Below, piece by piece: positions 43,472 through 55,550 of a DNA stretch of 64,000 nt (positions are counted from its first letter, which is position 1; each line of letters begins with the position of its first letter). The translations under genes and the position numbers were made by a program. The DNA is taken from contig SRSI01000038.1 of NCBI GenBank assembly GCA_005656395.1, positions 930,001-994,000 on the forward strand. The letters are read 5' to 3'. The notes beneath the pieces are model-generated. The model was not told the origin of the DNA. It worked only from the letters and a program-made list of their open reading frames with translations, and did no database searches. This DNA comes from Strongyloides papillosus (Eukaryota > Nematoda > Chromadorea > Rhabditida > Strongyloididae).

Positions 43472-43666
43472 CGTTGTAGCGGTAGTAATAGATATATATA
43501 TATATATATATAGGCTTTTATTTAATCTTATTGGGGAAGAGGAACAATTATAAAATCAAAAATATGAACAAAAATATATATGAATGTGATTTAATTTAAT
43601 TCTTCTTTTATACCTTTGCAACATCTGGCATTACTGCCAGATGTTGTAAAGGGGAGGGTCTTCACG
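43472..43666 (-). repeat. 5' LTR of the second gypsy element
   Basis: 195 bp, matching 35648-35848 except for a shorter TA run. Carries the same 12 bp-arm hairpin (43619-43646). Source of the element's promoter. Confidence 0.9.
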
Positions 43667-44112
43667 TTCCTTAATAAAGAATTTTCCTTAATAAAGAATT
43701 TTTTACCTAATATTAAATTTTCCTTAATAAGGAATTTTCCTTAATAAGGAATTTTTTACCTAATATTAAATTTTCTTTAATAAGGAATTTTCCTTAATAA
43801 GGAATTTTCCTTAATAAAGAATTTTCCTTAATAACGAATTTTCCTTAATAACGAATTTTCCTTAATAAGGAATTTTTTACCTAATATTAAATTTTCCTTA
43901 ATAAGGAATTTTCCTTAATAAAGAATTTTTTACCTAATATTAAATTTTCCTTAATAAGGAATTTATCCTTAATAAGGAATTTTCCTTAATAAAGAATTTT
44001 CCTTAATAAGGAATTTTCCTTAATAAGGAATTTTTTACCTAATATTAAATTTTCCTTAATAAGGAATTTTCCTTAATAAGGAATTTTTCCTTAATAAGGA
44101 ATTTTCCTTAAT
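43667..44112. repeat. Palindromic minisatellite array, right part
   Basis: Continuation of the TTCCTTAATAAGGAATT array split by the gypsy element. Includes the same higher-order variant units. Ends exactly where repeat copy 3 begins. Together the two parts hold roughly 56 monomers. Confidence 0.92.
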
Positions 44113-46640
44113 TAGACCCGCCTTCGACAGGTCATAACTGGTCCGCAGAGCATATTTTTTAAAAGAGAATTTCTACACAAAATCATTAATCAAAGTATCT
44201 GTATAAAAAAATTGTTTTATCGAATTACATATTTATGGAGAGGTAGAATAAGCGAAAATACATTGTTATAATATATGAAATATTTCTGATTGTGAGAATC
44301 ATTTTAAACGTCTACATTTATTGAAACCGTTTAGTTTAATAAAAAAATTACCAAACAAAAAGAATTTTATTAATATTTAATGGGTGAATAAAAATGAATG
44401 TTTGAATCATTCCAAATAAATATTTAATTGATCTTCTATTATATTTTTAAGATTGAAATAAACGATTTTATATAATTCCTCCATTAACTACATATTTACT
44501 TTAATTTTATATTTGTAAAATGAGAAATAGCAAAAAATTAATACCTAAAAAAAGTTTTATCGTTTTAAAGCTAAAAACTTCGTTATAGTTTCAAATTTGG
44601 AGTTAGGCTTTTAAGTATATTCTAAATTTAGTTTTTGTTACTTTAAACAACCATTATTAAGGTTAAAACATTAGGAAAATTTTATTTTTACTAACAAAAA
44701 TGATCATCGTCTTTTGATTCATAACATAACTAATTTTTTATTTACCCTTTTAATATTGAATTTTCTTTTTATTCCATATATGTACCTTCTAGATAAGTCA
44801 AAAACAAAATTTTTTTATTAATTTTGAAAAGAATTATTTCTAGAACAAACCTTAACAAAACGTGTTCAAAAAATTGGTATTTTTAATTGATGACTTTGCC
44901 AATTTTAGTTAAAAAATTTAAAAGCTATTTTCTCTACTTAATTTAAAAAAGAATACATTTACTGAATATTAAACCATAAAAATTAATGAAGTTTGAATAC
45001 AGTCATTCTGAAAACAAAACCGATATTTGTGTAAAAAATGAAGAAAATATAAGGAAATTGTCACAAAAATTAGTAAAATCCGTTCCGCAAATAAGCAATA
45101 AACTTCCCAATAGCTTGACTTTTTAAGTTAGACTTAAATCTATATAAAAGAAACTATATTTATTCAATTTTATAGAGATTTCATTAAGTAATAGCAATTT
45201 AACATTTTAATTTTTACCAAAAAAATAGTCATCAGTTGTTGACCCATAACTTGACTAATTCGCTATCAATCTTAATACTGCTGTGTTTCCTCCTTATTTT
45301 TTGTTAGTATCTTTCAAATGAGTCGTAAACCATAAAATTTCATTAACTTTGATAAGAGTTATTTCTGGAACAAAACTATGCAAAAATGTGTCTTAAAAGC
45401 GATGTTTTCTAAAAATAATTCCGCCAGTTATGGATTAAAAGTTTTGAGATACACTTTCTCCCCTAAGTTGAAAAAAAATACATCAAATGACTTTTTGACC
45501 ATAAAAATTGATTAAGGTTAAAAAGAGCTATGTCTGGAACAAAATTGATTTTTACAATAAAAATGGAAAAAAGCAAGAAAAATGACACTAAAATTGGCAT
45601 AAATCGTTTTCTAGATAAGCTATAAACTTCGCAATAGTTTCATTTTTTTAAGTTAGACCTAGATCTATTAAAAAAATTACGTTTACTTTATTTGTTCAAG
45701 TTTCCATTATGTAAGAACTATTTAAATTTTTATTATTTATTGAAAAAATGGTCATCACTTATTGACCTATAGCTTGGCCTATTCTCTATCAATCTAAATG
45801 CTGCTGTGTTTCCCCCTTATTCCATACTTGTACCTTTCGAATGAGCCATAAATCAAAACATTTCATTTACTTTTACAAAAGTTATCCGAAAGACAAAACT
45901 ACGCAAAAACTGTCCAAAAATGTGGGATTTTTTAAACATAATTTGGCCACTTGTGGACCAAAAGTTTTAAGACCTATTTTCCCCCCTAAGTTGAAAAAAA
46001 ATAAATCAAATGACTATTTAACCATAAAAATTAATAAAGTTTGAAAAAAGTTATGTCCGGAACAAAATTGATTTTTACAATAAAAATGGAAAAAAGGCAA
46101 AAAAGTTGACATTCAAATTTATATTACTTCTTTCGTAGTTAAGCTATAAAGTTCGTTAGATACTTGTTTTTTAAGTTAGACGTAGGACTATATAACAGAT
46201 GCTATTTTTTTTCATTTCATCAAGTTATGACTAAGTTATAGCTACTTAACTTTTATGGTTTTTTTTCAAAATGGTCACTACTCTTTGGACCACAACTTGG
46301 CCAATGTTTAATATAATTCTATAGTATTGTGTTTCCCCACTATTCCGGAATTAGACCTTTCAAATAATATAAAAACCATCATGCTTTTTTAATTTTAAAA
46401 TAACGTTTTCCCCTGTACAAAACTATGCTAAAAAAGGCCAAAAAAACAGTGTTTTTTGGAGAAAATTTGGCCAATTATGGTCCAAAATATTTCAGACCTA
46501 TTTTCCCCCCTAAGTTAGAAAAAAACACATCTTTTGGCTATTTACCTATAAAAATCGGTTGGATTTGAAGAGAGTTATGAAAGAGACAAATTTTTCTTCC
46601 TTATTTCTTTTTGTTATAGATAAAAAAACAAGTTAAGATC
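44113..46640. repeat. Hairpin-headed repeat family, copy 3 (longest)
   Basis: Opens with a degraded form of the GC-rich hairpin (GACCCGCCTTCGACAGGTC). At least four diverged ~525 bp units follow: the landmark CTAAGTTGAAAAAAAATACA or its variants lies near 44937, 45465, 45988 and 46508. Ends with the CTTTTTGTTATAGATAAAAA phrase shared with copies 1 and 2. Non-coding. Confidence 0.78.
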
Positions 46641-47600
46641 TAAATGAGCATAATGTCATAAAAAATATCAAAACTTAAAAAAGTCACATTAATTTAAAAA
46701 GTTAAACATATGTATCTTTGTAAAAAAACGACAAAATGTATGTGACAACCCAATATTTTGTGTTGTTTAAAAATTTTTGCTATTGCTTGATAATTTTAAA
46801 ATTTGAATAATATTCAATTTTTTAAAATGGTGGGACATTTTTTTGCATTATAGATAGATTTGTCAAAATTTGTCCTTTTTTTTTCTGTGATTGTATATCA
46901 ATAATAAATTAGATAATCAAAAAAAGAAAAATCAATATGCATATAATATTGAGAAATGTTATTAATTAAATATATTATTTATATTTTTTGCAATTATTAA
47001 TTATCATAATATTGTAAAATTCACTATTTCTATTGTGTCTTAAAAATTAATATTTGCATTCTACCAATTTTTTCTATATGTGAAGGAAATGTTTTATTAT
47101 TTATGTTAATGTTATTCGTTTGCTAAAGAGAATCAAATTTAGTTTTTTTTTTAACTGATAGATATTAGTATATAGCACAAATAATAGACAATATAGTATA
47201 TTTTTAAAATTATTTTCTAAGTAATAATAAAAAGGAGATCATTTGAATAGTTTTTTATTTGATGAAGATTCAAATTGATGAAACTTTACATGTCAAAAGT
47301 CTAAAAATCTGTTAAAATATATCAAAACTATATTATTATTTCTCTCTTTAATTAAATATTTGAAAAATTTTAACCACTTTAAATATTTTTTAGCAAATAT
47401 AAATAATCATATGATAAAATAATGGTATTAGAAATAATCTAAGAGAACTTTTATTGAAAAAAATAACATCTACAAATTATTAAATACAAAATTGAATGAT
47501 ATCATAGAAGTATGATATTACTATCTACATAATATTTTGAAATTTTTGAAGCATTATCTATATTATAATGTTACAAAATAATAGTAGGAGCATCCAATCG
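46641..47600. other. No supported gene
   Basis: AT-rich, featureless. Lies downstream of the kinase fragment on the minus strand. Confidence 0.4.
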
Positions 47601-48470
47601 AGAATGTAATAAAGTTTCAAATTTAATTATTATGCTTACATAAGTATTTTTCTTCTTTACATCATATTTTCTTTTATTTTTGGAACCAAAGATAATCTGA
47701 AGATTACTATTTGTTTCATAAGTATCACCACTGGTAATCTTAGGAACCTTCGTTAATTTTTTTTTAAATTTACATCTGATTGATGATGTACCTCCACATT
47801 ATGACTTCATGTGACTATAGTAAATGCTTAAAATTAATTTACTTCATATTTTATATTCATTAAAAATTCCTTACCATTTACTTTAAATTTGAAAACTGTG
47901 GTCATTCTTATGGTGTACCCAAAAAAGTTGAAGTACTAAGTACCTAGGAGGTTCATCTAATATACAATCAAAAAATTGTACTATGTTAGAATGATTAAAT
48001 CGACTCATGGTAAAATCTTCTGATGCGAAATCTTCTATACCATCCTGTGTTGCTGTTGCGAGAAGAGTTTTTACAGCAACTAGTATTTCAACTTTGCCAA
48101 CATTTAGAACACCTTCATATAATTCACCAAAGGCACCTTGTCCAATTAGATGCTTAAATGTAAAATCAGAACGTTGGATTTGTGATATTGTTGCTAAGGC
48201 AGCTGGTGGTAAACCACCAATAGATTCATAAATGGAGGAAAGATGATTAACAAAGAAGTCTAGTAAATTATTTAACATACCATTGAAAATAAGCTTGTTG
48301 TTTTTTCTTTTCTTTATAAAAAAACTTTTCTTAGAAATAATATAATTAAGATAAGTACAAGTATTCCTAGGATAATAGTAATTAAATTTCTTATTTTTTT
48401 GTAGGGAGAAGAATAAAACATAGTATTATCTTGAGGTAATTTTGTGTAGTTTTTATTTAGTAATTTAGTA
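47601..48470 (-). pseudogene. ALK-like receptor tyrosine kinase fragment, frameshifted
   Basis: From ~48470 the minus strand reads a short ectodomain tail (LLNKNYTKLPQDNTMFYSSP) and a membrane segment (NLITIILGILVLILIILFLR), ending at a stop after KVFL. One more T in the T7 run at about 48320 would continue the frame as a basic juxtamembrane and then the kinase N-lobe (48278-47883). That lobe has a glycine loop GQGAFGELYEG, VAVK lysine, and RFNHSNIVQFF like ALK's KFNHQNIVRC. The C-lobe with HRD and DFG is missing. A further ~58-codon open stretch at 47750-47601 ends SRLDAPTIIL and recalls the RLDPP segment of kinase C-lobes. Receptor kinases of this class signal from the cell surface; this copy cannot. 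Confidence 0.6.
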
Positions 48471-48971
48471 TGTTTTTATATTTACAAATAAACAGTTGAT
48501 TTAATTATATATTATAATTATGCGTGTTATTATAAACATAGAAGAGAATAATTGCAAGAAAAGTTTTAAAAAATAAGAGTTGCCTCTTTGAAATAATAGC
48601 AACTATCTTTTATCAGTTCATTAATATATATTACTAAATTAATAACATAAATATAATTAAATTATAGAAAATCTTATCATAATGAAGAATTTGCGTATTA
48701 CTGTGTTTGTTATACTATTAACCAACACAACTCTGAATGATATTTATCAGAAGCTTTTATTTCTTTAAATAAAAAAAAATAAACATTATAAAATAAATAT
48801 TTTTTTTAATTATATATTCTTTATTAGATTAAAATTAATGAAAAAAAAATTGATGACTAAATAGAAAATTTTATTAATAAAAATCCAAACAAATTATAAT
48901 ATTATAAAATATTTTAGATTAAATATTTACTGTGTCATAGTAACATAAATGAATAATTGAATTTGCAGCAT
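48471..48971. other. No supported gene
   Basis: AT-rich spacer between two minus-strand broken genes. Earlier receptor exons were sought and not found. Confidence 0.4.
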
Positions 48972-50194
48972 TTATCTTCTTACTATTACACTTAAATCAT
49001 CAATTATACTATAATAACTTATTATTTGATATAAAAATCTAGCGAGTTTGAGATGGCTTATTCCTAAGAATTTTTTAACAGCTTCAACTTTAACTCCACC
49101 AGTTCCTGACGAAATAATTCCTAGTTCTATTGCATAAACTACATCACTTAGTTTCAATGAGTCTGTATTTTCATCAGCACTTTGGTACGACATCGCTGGA
49201 GACAGCATTTTCTTCTTTTTAGGGTGTTCATTCGTTTTAGATCCTTTACGTTTTCGTGTTTTTGTGGTTGATGTATTCCTGAATCTAGTTTTTGGAGTTT
49301 CAAATGGATCTTCATCATCAAATAAAAATACCGTACTTCCATCTTTTAGTGGACTTATAATATCTTTAATACTGTTGACCTTAATTGTGATGGATTAAGA
49401 AATTCACTTTGCCCAGGTAGAAATATCAAATTTTCTTTTTCACTTAGTGATAGATTTTGAAGATTTCTAACGTTACTTGGCTCTTCATCTTTTTTTTCAT
49501 TTGGTGTTACATTTTGAATATTTCTAACGTTAATTGACTCCTCATCTTTTTCTTCATTTGGTGTTACATTTTGAATATTTCTAACATTACTTGATTCTTC
49601 ATATTTTATTTCATTTTGTGTTACATTTTGAGTATTTATAACATTATCGGTTTTTTCCTTAGATAACTTGGAGAATTTATTGTTTTGAGAAGTGAAATAG
49701 AGATCCACTGCATTTTCCGGCAGATTATCTAATTTGTGAAATTCTTCTATGTAAAACTGGCTGATCATTCCTTCTGATACGTCAAAGGTAATAAATAACA
49801 ACAATCGTTTACAATTATTATCCATATCGACTTCTTTTGCTAAAGATTTAACACATTCCTAAGGAGTAGATAATACAATAGAATGTAATTAATTTTTAGT
49901 AAAACCTACATTTATAATTTTCATATTTATTTGAACTCTGTCGTTTTTTATTACAACCATGTTAAAATTATCTTTAAATTGTATATTATCCACATTTATT
50001 ATCATTGCAAATCTTGTGATTTTTAATCTACCAATACAAGATTGATTAATGTCCTTATTAATAAGATCACTGAGTTCATCTAGACCAATTTTATATCCTG
50101 AATCTTTATTTGTACAATTAATACCATCATAGCTAATATCATTATCATTTAATGACATAAAGGTTTTGCAGAATAAATTATTGACAATGTTCAT
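48972..50194 (-). pseudogene. Repeat-bearing nuclear-type protein, possible HORMA relative, one frameshift
   Basis: Exon 1 (50194-49910) and exon 2 (from 49858) join in phase 0 across a 51 bp GTAGGT...CTTAG intron. The text after the join (CVKSLAKEVDMDNNCKRLLL, then FITFDVSEGMISQFYIEEF) resembles the strand-rich part of meiotic HORMA domains; the upstream exon does not clearly fit, so this is weak. Four tandem 19-residue repeats follow (NVRNIQNVTPNEEKDEES type, 49450-49650). Near 49360 the frame shifts by one base and continues as an acidic/basic linker (KTRKRKGSK, nuclear-signal-like) and a compact helical C-terminus (48972-49160) that could be a winged helix. Function not assigned. Confidence 0.45.
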
Positions 50195-50230
50195 TTTATT
50201 TATCAGTAAAATAGTAGAAATAATATTCAA

Positions 50231-51737
50231 ATCTGAAATGGTTGTATATCAATAATTATAATAAGTCTTCTTTTTTTAAATTTTAGTTTATGGATAGAAA
50301 TGTAAATCATCATTGAACAAAAGAATTATATAGAATGGATATTTTGCCTAAAGATGAAAGAAAAATGGCGCTCTTTTTTATAAAAACAAATGATTCATGA
50401 AAATATATTATCGAAAAGATATTAAATGTAGTACATAATAGATATATAATATGATGGAATATCTTATTGCTGTGGTATTATGCTGTTAGTCACAGTATTT
50501 ATGATGAATTAAAATAACTCAATTTTAGGCATGTAGAATAACAACTCACAATAAATTTCTCTACTTAATGTAGTTTAAATAATAAAGGCAATTATTTTTT
50601 AAAAGAGAATTATATAAAATTTTAAAACGTTATTAAAATAAAATTACATTTTAATTTTTATTTAAAATGCAAGTAATATTATAAATAAAAGTACCTTAAA
50701 AAAATAATAAATATGTGTACACACGTTCATATATAGAACAGAGTAACAATTTAGTTTTGTAAATGATAGTATTGTATTTTGATTAAACAACCAGTTAGTA
50801 CTTATCTAGTTGTCTGTTAGACAGAAAGTATCAAAATTTGTAGTTTTTTTTATCTCGTTTTACTGTATATAAATAATTCATAATATATAATAGCAAGTAA
50901 TTATTTCATGTTGCATTATTCTATGGAACGAATGTAATTTCGGGGGGAAAATGTTTTGTTATTATATTATTGGAAAATAAAGATGTTAATTAATGTGCAT
51001 ATATAAGGTTTTAACATGAAATAAACAGTAGGTAAGAGAACACATTATTATATTTTTGTTAACAATAAAACGTTATAATAATTTCTAAGAAAAATTACTT
51101 TTGCTGCCATGGAAGGACTAAAATAATTTTATTCAAAAAATATAGCTTAATAATTCGATTGCCATTGGACAAATATTTATTGAAAAGGAAATACTGCCAT
51201 TGACGATAGTCAGGAAATGTAAAAAGTAACTTTACTCCTAATCATTCTTTGTTATCTTTTATAATTTATATGCACATATAGATAGATTTATTTTATTCTC
51301 ACAAATATCATTCAATTTTCTAGAAAGTCTAATATATTTATATATATAAACATTGATAAAATATTAAATTTTTAGAGAGATGATGTTAAAAGGTTAATAA
51401 TTTTTACTGAAATGTTACATTCTTAAGTTAAATAACTATAAGAATGTCTTTTGGCATGGTAAAAAACTTTAAAGAATGACACGTGGAGGAAAAATGACCA
51501 GACAAAGAATGTGTAATAATATATTTGTAGGTAAAAAACATATGTAAACTTATTATTAAAATGGTTTATTGTAGATAGAGTGAGGAAATCCTTTAATAGT
51601 AAAATACTACCATCCATATTTAAAGTCTAATTGATTGAGAGAAATGAGCACCATTATATCAATGACAATAGATTTATACATTTAAAATAAAAGGTAGTAA
51701 ACGATATATACAATTTATTATCATTTATATGACATGA
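50231..51737. other. No supported gene
   Basis: AT-rich. A TTTCAG at ~50250 (minus strand) hints at one more upstream exon boundary for the preceding gene. The 64-codon ORF at 51423-51617 is unconvincing. The missing C-terminal half of ELP2 was looked for here and not found. Confidence 0.4.
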
Positions 51738-53381
51738 TTAGTAAATGGAAAGTAGATAAGTAAAAACAAAAATGACAAAATATAATATTACAAAAGATAT
51801 TGCATCATTTACATTTGATACAGGATTTTTACTATTAAAATCATTATCATCAACATCCATGCCTTCGTCAGACATATGACTTGCTTTGTTTGACAAATCA
51901 AGTGACGGAACAAAAGCTCCATAATCTGTGATATTTGAGTAGTCATCGAATAATTCTGTAGGATTTTTTTGAAGAATATTTGCTAAAGAATTAACAAATG
52001 TTGAAGGAGCCTTAAAAACTCTAAATATTTTTTCTTCACCCCTAGAAACGAAATGGTCTGACGATAAAATTTTTATGCATGTTCGACTATGTCCATGCAT
52101 TTGAGATCTACTTAATTCTCCAATAACAATATTGTTGTAAACAGAGAAAATTCGGGTAGTTTGATCATGAGAACATGTCATAAGGTAATTTCCTCTGGGA
52201 TCCTAATCAACATCAGTAACTGGAGCAGAATGTCCTGATGGCATTACAACACTATCCCAATCCTATTCCTCGTTCATTCTCCAACAATAAAGACCTCCGT
52301 AATACGAATTTGCTATAACTTCATTTCCATCGTCACCAAATATAGCTCCATAATATCCTACAGCTTGACCTCCAATTTCGCCCATTCGATGTTCTTCTAA
52401 CCAAACTCCTCAATCATCTAATGGTTCCCAAATCATAACAGATTTATCTATTGAACACGTTAACAACGCGAATTTAGATGGATGCCATTTAGCAGAATAT
52501 ATCCATCCTTCATGTCCCGACAATATTGTTTCAACTACTACGTTTCATGAATTATTGTGACTTTCAAATACTACTTCTTTTATTTTTAAATTATTCTCTC
52601 CTTTTTCAGTATCCATTTCGTTGTTATCAATTGACTTGAAACTCCATATCCTCACAAATGTATCTTGGGAAGCTGATGCTAATAGTAATTGATCTTCAAA
52701 TTTGTTAAAAGATAAATCGCGTATCCAATCTAAATGCCCTTCTAAAGTTAATTTATCGATAAAATTTCCTGACTTTTCATCTTTTGTTAAAATAGCGATT
52801 TTTGAATTAGACAAACTCAATTCAAGAATTATCTCATTAAAATAAGTCATACTTCCACATAGTGTTATCATTCTTCCATATACAATTTGTTGTTTATTTA
52901 TAATTGTCCATTTATTAGAATCCAACTTTAATGTGTAACAATAAGTAATTCCCTTGTGTGAAGGAAATAATATATATAAATCATTATTGTTTCTATATCC
53001 ATAGACAAAAGTAATAGGAAATCCTTTGGTATCATCAAAGCATTCTATTTCTTTTAAACAAATTGAATCAAATTTCTTTTCTAACAAATTAATTTTTACT
53101 ACACCTCCTTTATCTCCAGACAGTAAAATTTTTTTGTCATTATCAACGAGTTTTAAGCATGTTAAATCATCATCGTGAATATTATGTACATAATTAGATG
53201 TATAAAATCCTTCAATCTTATATTATTATACATAACTTATAACTATGAATGAACTTACCTTCTTTTGAAAAAATATCACATTGTTTGATGAAGCATACAC
53301 TCCATGTCCGTTATTGTCATATTCAAGAATATGAGGCATCTGTGCAACACCCCCTGATATAAAAACATCCTCAAATGCCAT
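51738..53381 (-). pseudogene. Elongator subunit 2 (ELP2), four in-frame stops, C-terminally truncated
   Basis: ELP2 is the double WD40-propeller subunit of Elongator, which modifies tRNA wobble uridines. Exon 1 (53381-53259, 41 codons) and exon 2 (from 53216) join across a 42 bp intron. Diagnostic text: LEGHLDWIRDLSFNKF...LASASQDTFVRIW, then GVWLEEHRMGEIGGQAVGYY, DQTTRIF, and FRVFKAPSTFVNSL with VPSLDLSNKA, all in ELP2 order. One unbroken frame runs throughout but meets TGA 52545-52547, TGA 52410-52412, TAG 52263-52265 and TAG 52203-52205. The last lies where ELP2 has Trp (VDxDPRG). Similarity ends near 51790, so the second propeller is mostly absent. Confidence 0.82.
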
Positions 53382-53666
53382 TATTCTATAAATGAAAATA
53401 TTGTCGATATTTTAACTAGCTAATATAATGAAAAGTACAAGATATTAAAGAAGGAAGACTTTTGTAGAATAAAAGCATTTTTTAAAACATATAATAATAA
53501 CAATTTTTATTAACAAAGAGATATTTTAATAAACATAGATATTTAAAAAAAAACTCTTGTTGTTAAAATAACAATTCACAGATACGATATTCATAAGTCA
53601 TAGAAGAAAAAATAAATTTTGACAATCAACAACTCCAAATAACATTTATTCAAAATGTGTTTCTTT

Positions 53667-53784
53667 CTAGCGAAGTCTTCTAGCTTCACGTTCAGCTTCG
53701 AGAGGTGTAAGAGCATCTCCTTCACGTACTGGTCCTTTAACTTTACGAATAATTAAACAAGCAGAGATACTTCTATCTTCTCTT
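53667..53784 (-). pseudogene. Ribosomal protein S28 C-terminal exon, orphan
   Basis: Too short for a 60-codon search. After TTTTTAG the frame reads [20 protein letters not shown], then [18 protein letters not shown] and TAG. This matches the end of RPS28 ([31 protein letters not shown]) except for an inserted SACL and a few changes. The first ~30 residues of RPS28 were sought upstream (to 54200) and not found. Probably a displaced exon or a fragment of a gene copy; the insertion inside a highly conserved segment argues against function. Confidence 0.75.
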
Positions 53785-55550
53785 CTAAAAATAAACAAAC
53801 TACTAGAAAACAACCATAGTCAAAAAACTTACTAAGAATTTTATTATTTCATTATAAATTATTATATTACCTGTAGAAAATTGAAAATTTACTGAAAGGT
53901 TTTATTTGGAAAATTGGAAATTTATTTCGTCTTTATAAAAGAATAATATGTATGAAAAAGTTTTTCTCTATATTTAAATTCTTCAAATTTTATAATCATT
54001 TACCATGATAATGTTCGTATACTTTATAATTGGATTTTCTAAAAAACACAACTTGATAAGATAATATAAAAATACGGAAATTTACATTATCATTAAATAA
54101 AAACCTTGTCAATTCCAAACCAAATTATAAATATAAATTAATATTAACAAGTTTATCGCATTGACTAATAAAATTCTTCGTGTATGAGCACAGAGGACCA
54201 TCGTCTGGGCAACCTTAATAACATAGCGTCTTATTGATGATAATAATAGCAATAATTCTCCAGAACATCATTGAATAACAAGAGAATACTGCGATTAAGG
54301 GATTTATTGACTACTGACATAATATCAATTCTAAATAAATAGTATAATTTTTCGACATAACTTAATGGTTCTTCAATATCTTGAAAATCATGGGCATTTC
54401 CACACAAAATATAATTTCTTCTTTTTATATACAAGTCAACTGCTTAAGTTTTTCTTCCCGAACATGTTAGAAGATTTATATTTTTTTACAGCCTTAGATC
54501 CACTATACAAAGCTCTATAATTAATATTATCATACTTAGACACTTAGAATTTGAAATAGATTCTTGTGACAATCTTATAACTGAGAATTAATTTTCAGAT
54601 CATGATATTTTGTATTTTTCCACTCTAGAATTATTTAAACAACTTGTTTAGAATTCATTCAATCCATTATTACCTCTTATTTATTTGATAACTCTGATAA
54701 CCATATCTGTCAATCATTATTGAATAAATTATTACTATCATCCTTAAAAACAAGACCTAGTCTACTAGTCCTTGCATTTATTTTAACCACCAATCATAAT
54801 ATAAAATTAAATAATAACTTGCTGTTAAAGATATAGAAAACTGCATGTTTTTTATATAGTGTAGCATTAACCAGTAGATGATATTTCCAGATAATAGGAA
54901 AGGCATAGGTAAAAAAAATTTACAATCTTACAAATATATATATGATGAAATTTAACATGTTAATTGTTTTTGATAATCATATGTCACTTAAAGATATTGT
55001 TAAAATATATAAAATGTGGGATGTTTTTTTAAATCTTTTTCAACCACGGGTTTCATATACCATGATTGACATATATATCAAAGATGAATGATGTTGAACA
55101 TGTTTGAAGTTTATAAAACAAGTCCGGTTTTCACTTTCTAGATTTCAAGAAATTCATGGACTTCCTATTTTTTTGAAAACAATTTCAAGAAATCTGAATT
55201 TGTAAATTAACAGTAAAATAGAAGTTAGTTATTGATGAAACTAATATTAAAGTAATAAACAGAGTTTACATCTTTAATATTTAGTCATAATTATTATATA
55301 TCGGATAATAAAAAGATGATTTTTATAGTTAATAATTTTTAATAAGTTATTTAGAGTTATACTAGAAGAGAAAATGTTAATGAGCAGTATATTTTTTTAG
55401 ATTTTTATACAATAAATGTATTTATTTAAAAATATAAATTTTATATATAAATGCAATTTATAAAAATTCAAGTAATGAGAATAAAGATAATTAGATTATA
55501 TAATATATATGTACTGTTAATCATAATATACCGTTATAAATAAAGAAATT
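53785..55550. other. Mostly empty; one weak ORF
   Basis: A 67-codon minus-strand ORF (54231-54434; NAHDFQDIEEPLSYVEKLYY) looks protein-like, and its frame continues after the stop with LRLPRRWSSVLIHEEF, so it may be another broken gene; no family recognised. Around 54950-55080 there is faint similarity to the old repeat of 9165/20355. Nothing else is visible. Confidence 0.3.

Larger units (their letters stand above)
35644..43670 (-). mobile_element. Ty3/gypsy LTR retrotransposon with extra membrane protein, TTCC target duplication
   Basis: LTRs at 35648-35848 and 43472-43666 flank gag, protease and pol on the minus strand. TTCC at 35644-35647 and 43667-43670 is the target duplication; removing the element restores a regular minisatellite monomer. 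A polypurine tract and a tRNA-Gln primer site sit at the proper ends. By eye the LTRs differ only in the length of a TA run. Both long frames are open, so this looks like a young, potentially autonomous copy. The coding part is more GC-rich than the host. Confidence 0.92.

Noticed and set aside
45841..46044. 67-codon ORF in repeat copy 3
   Set aside because: Falls in one diverged unit of a non-coding repeat; not kept in sister units.
49154..49342. 62-codon ORF as a separate gene
   Set aside because: Out-of-frame shadow of the basic linker in the repeat-bearing gene.
1..54000. Variant genetic code with reassigned stop codons
   Set aside because: Intact genes here (F-box, RING, MULE, transposase-like, gypsy) end at ordinary stops and contain none inside, and all three stop codons interrupt the broken genes.
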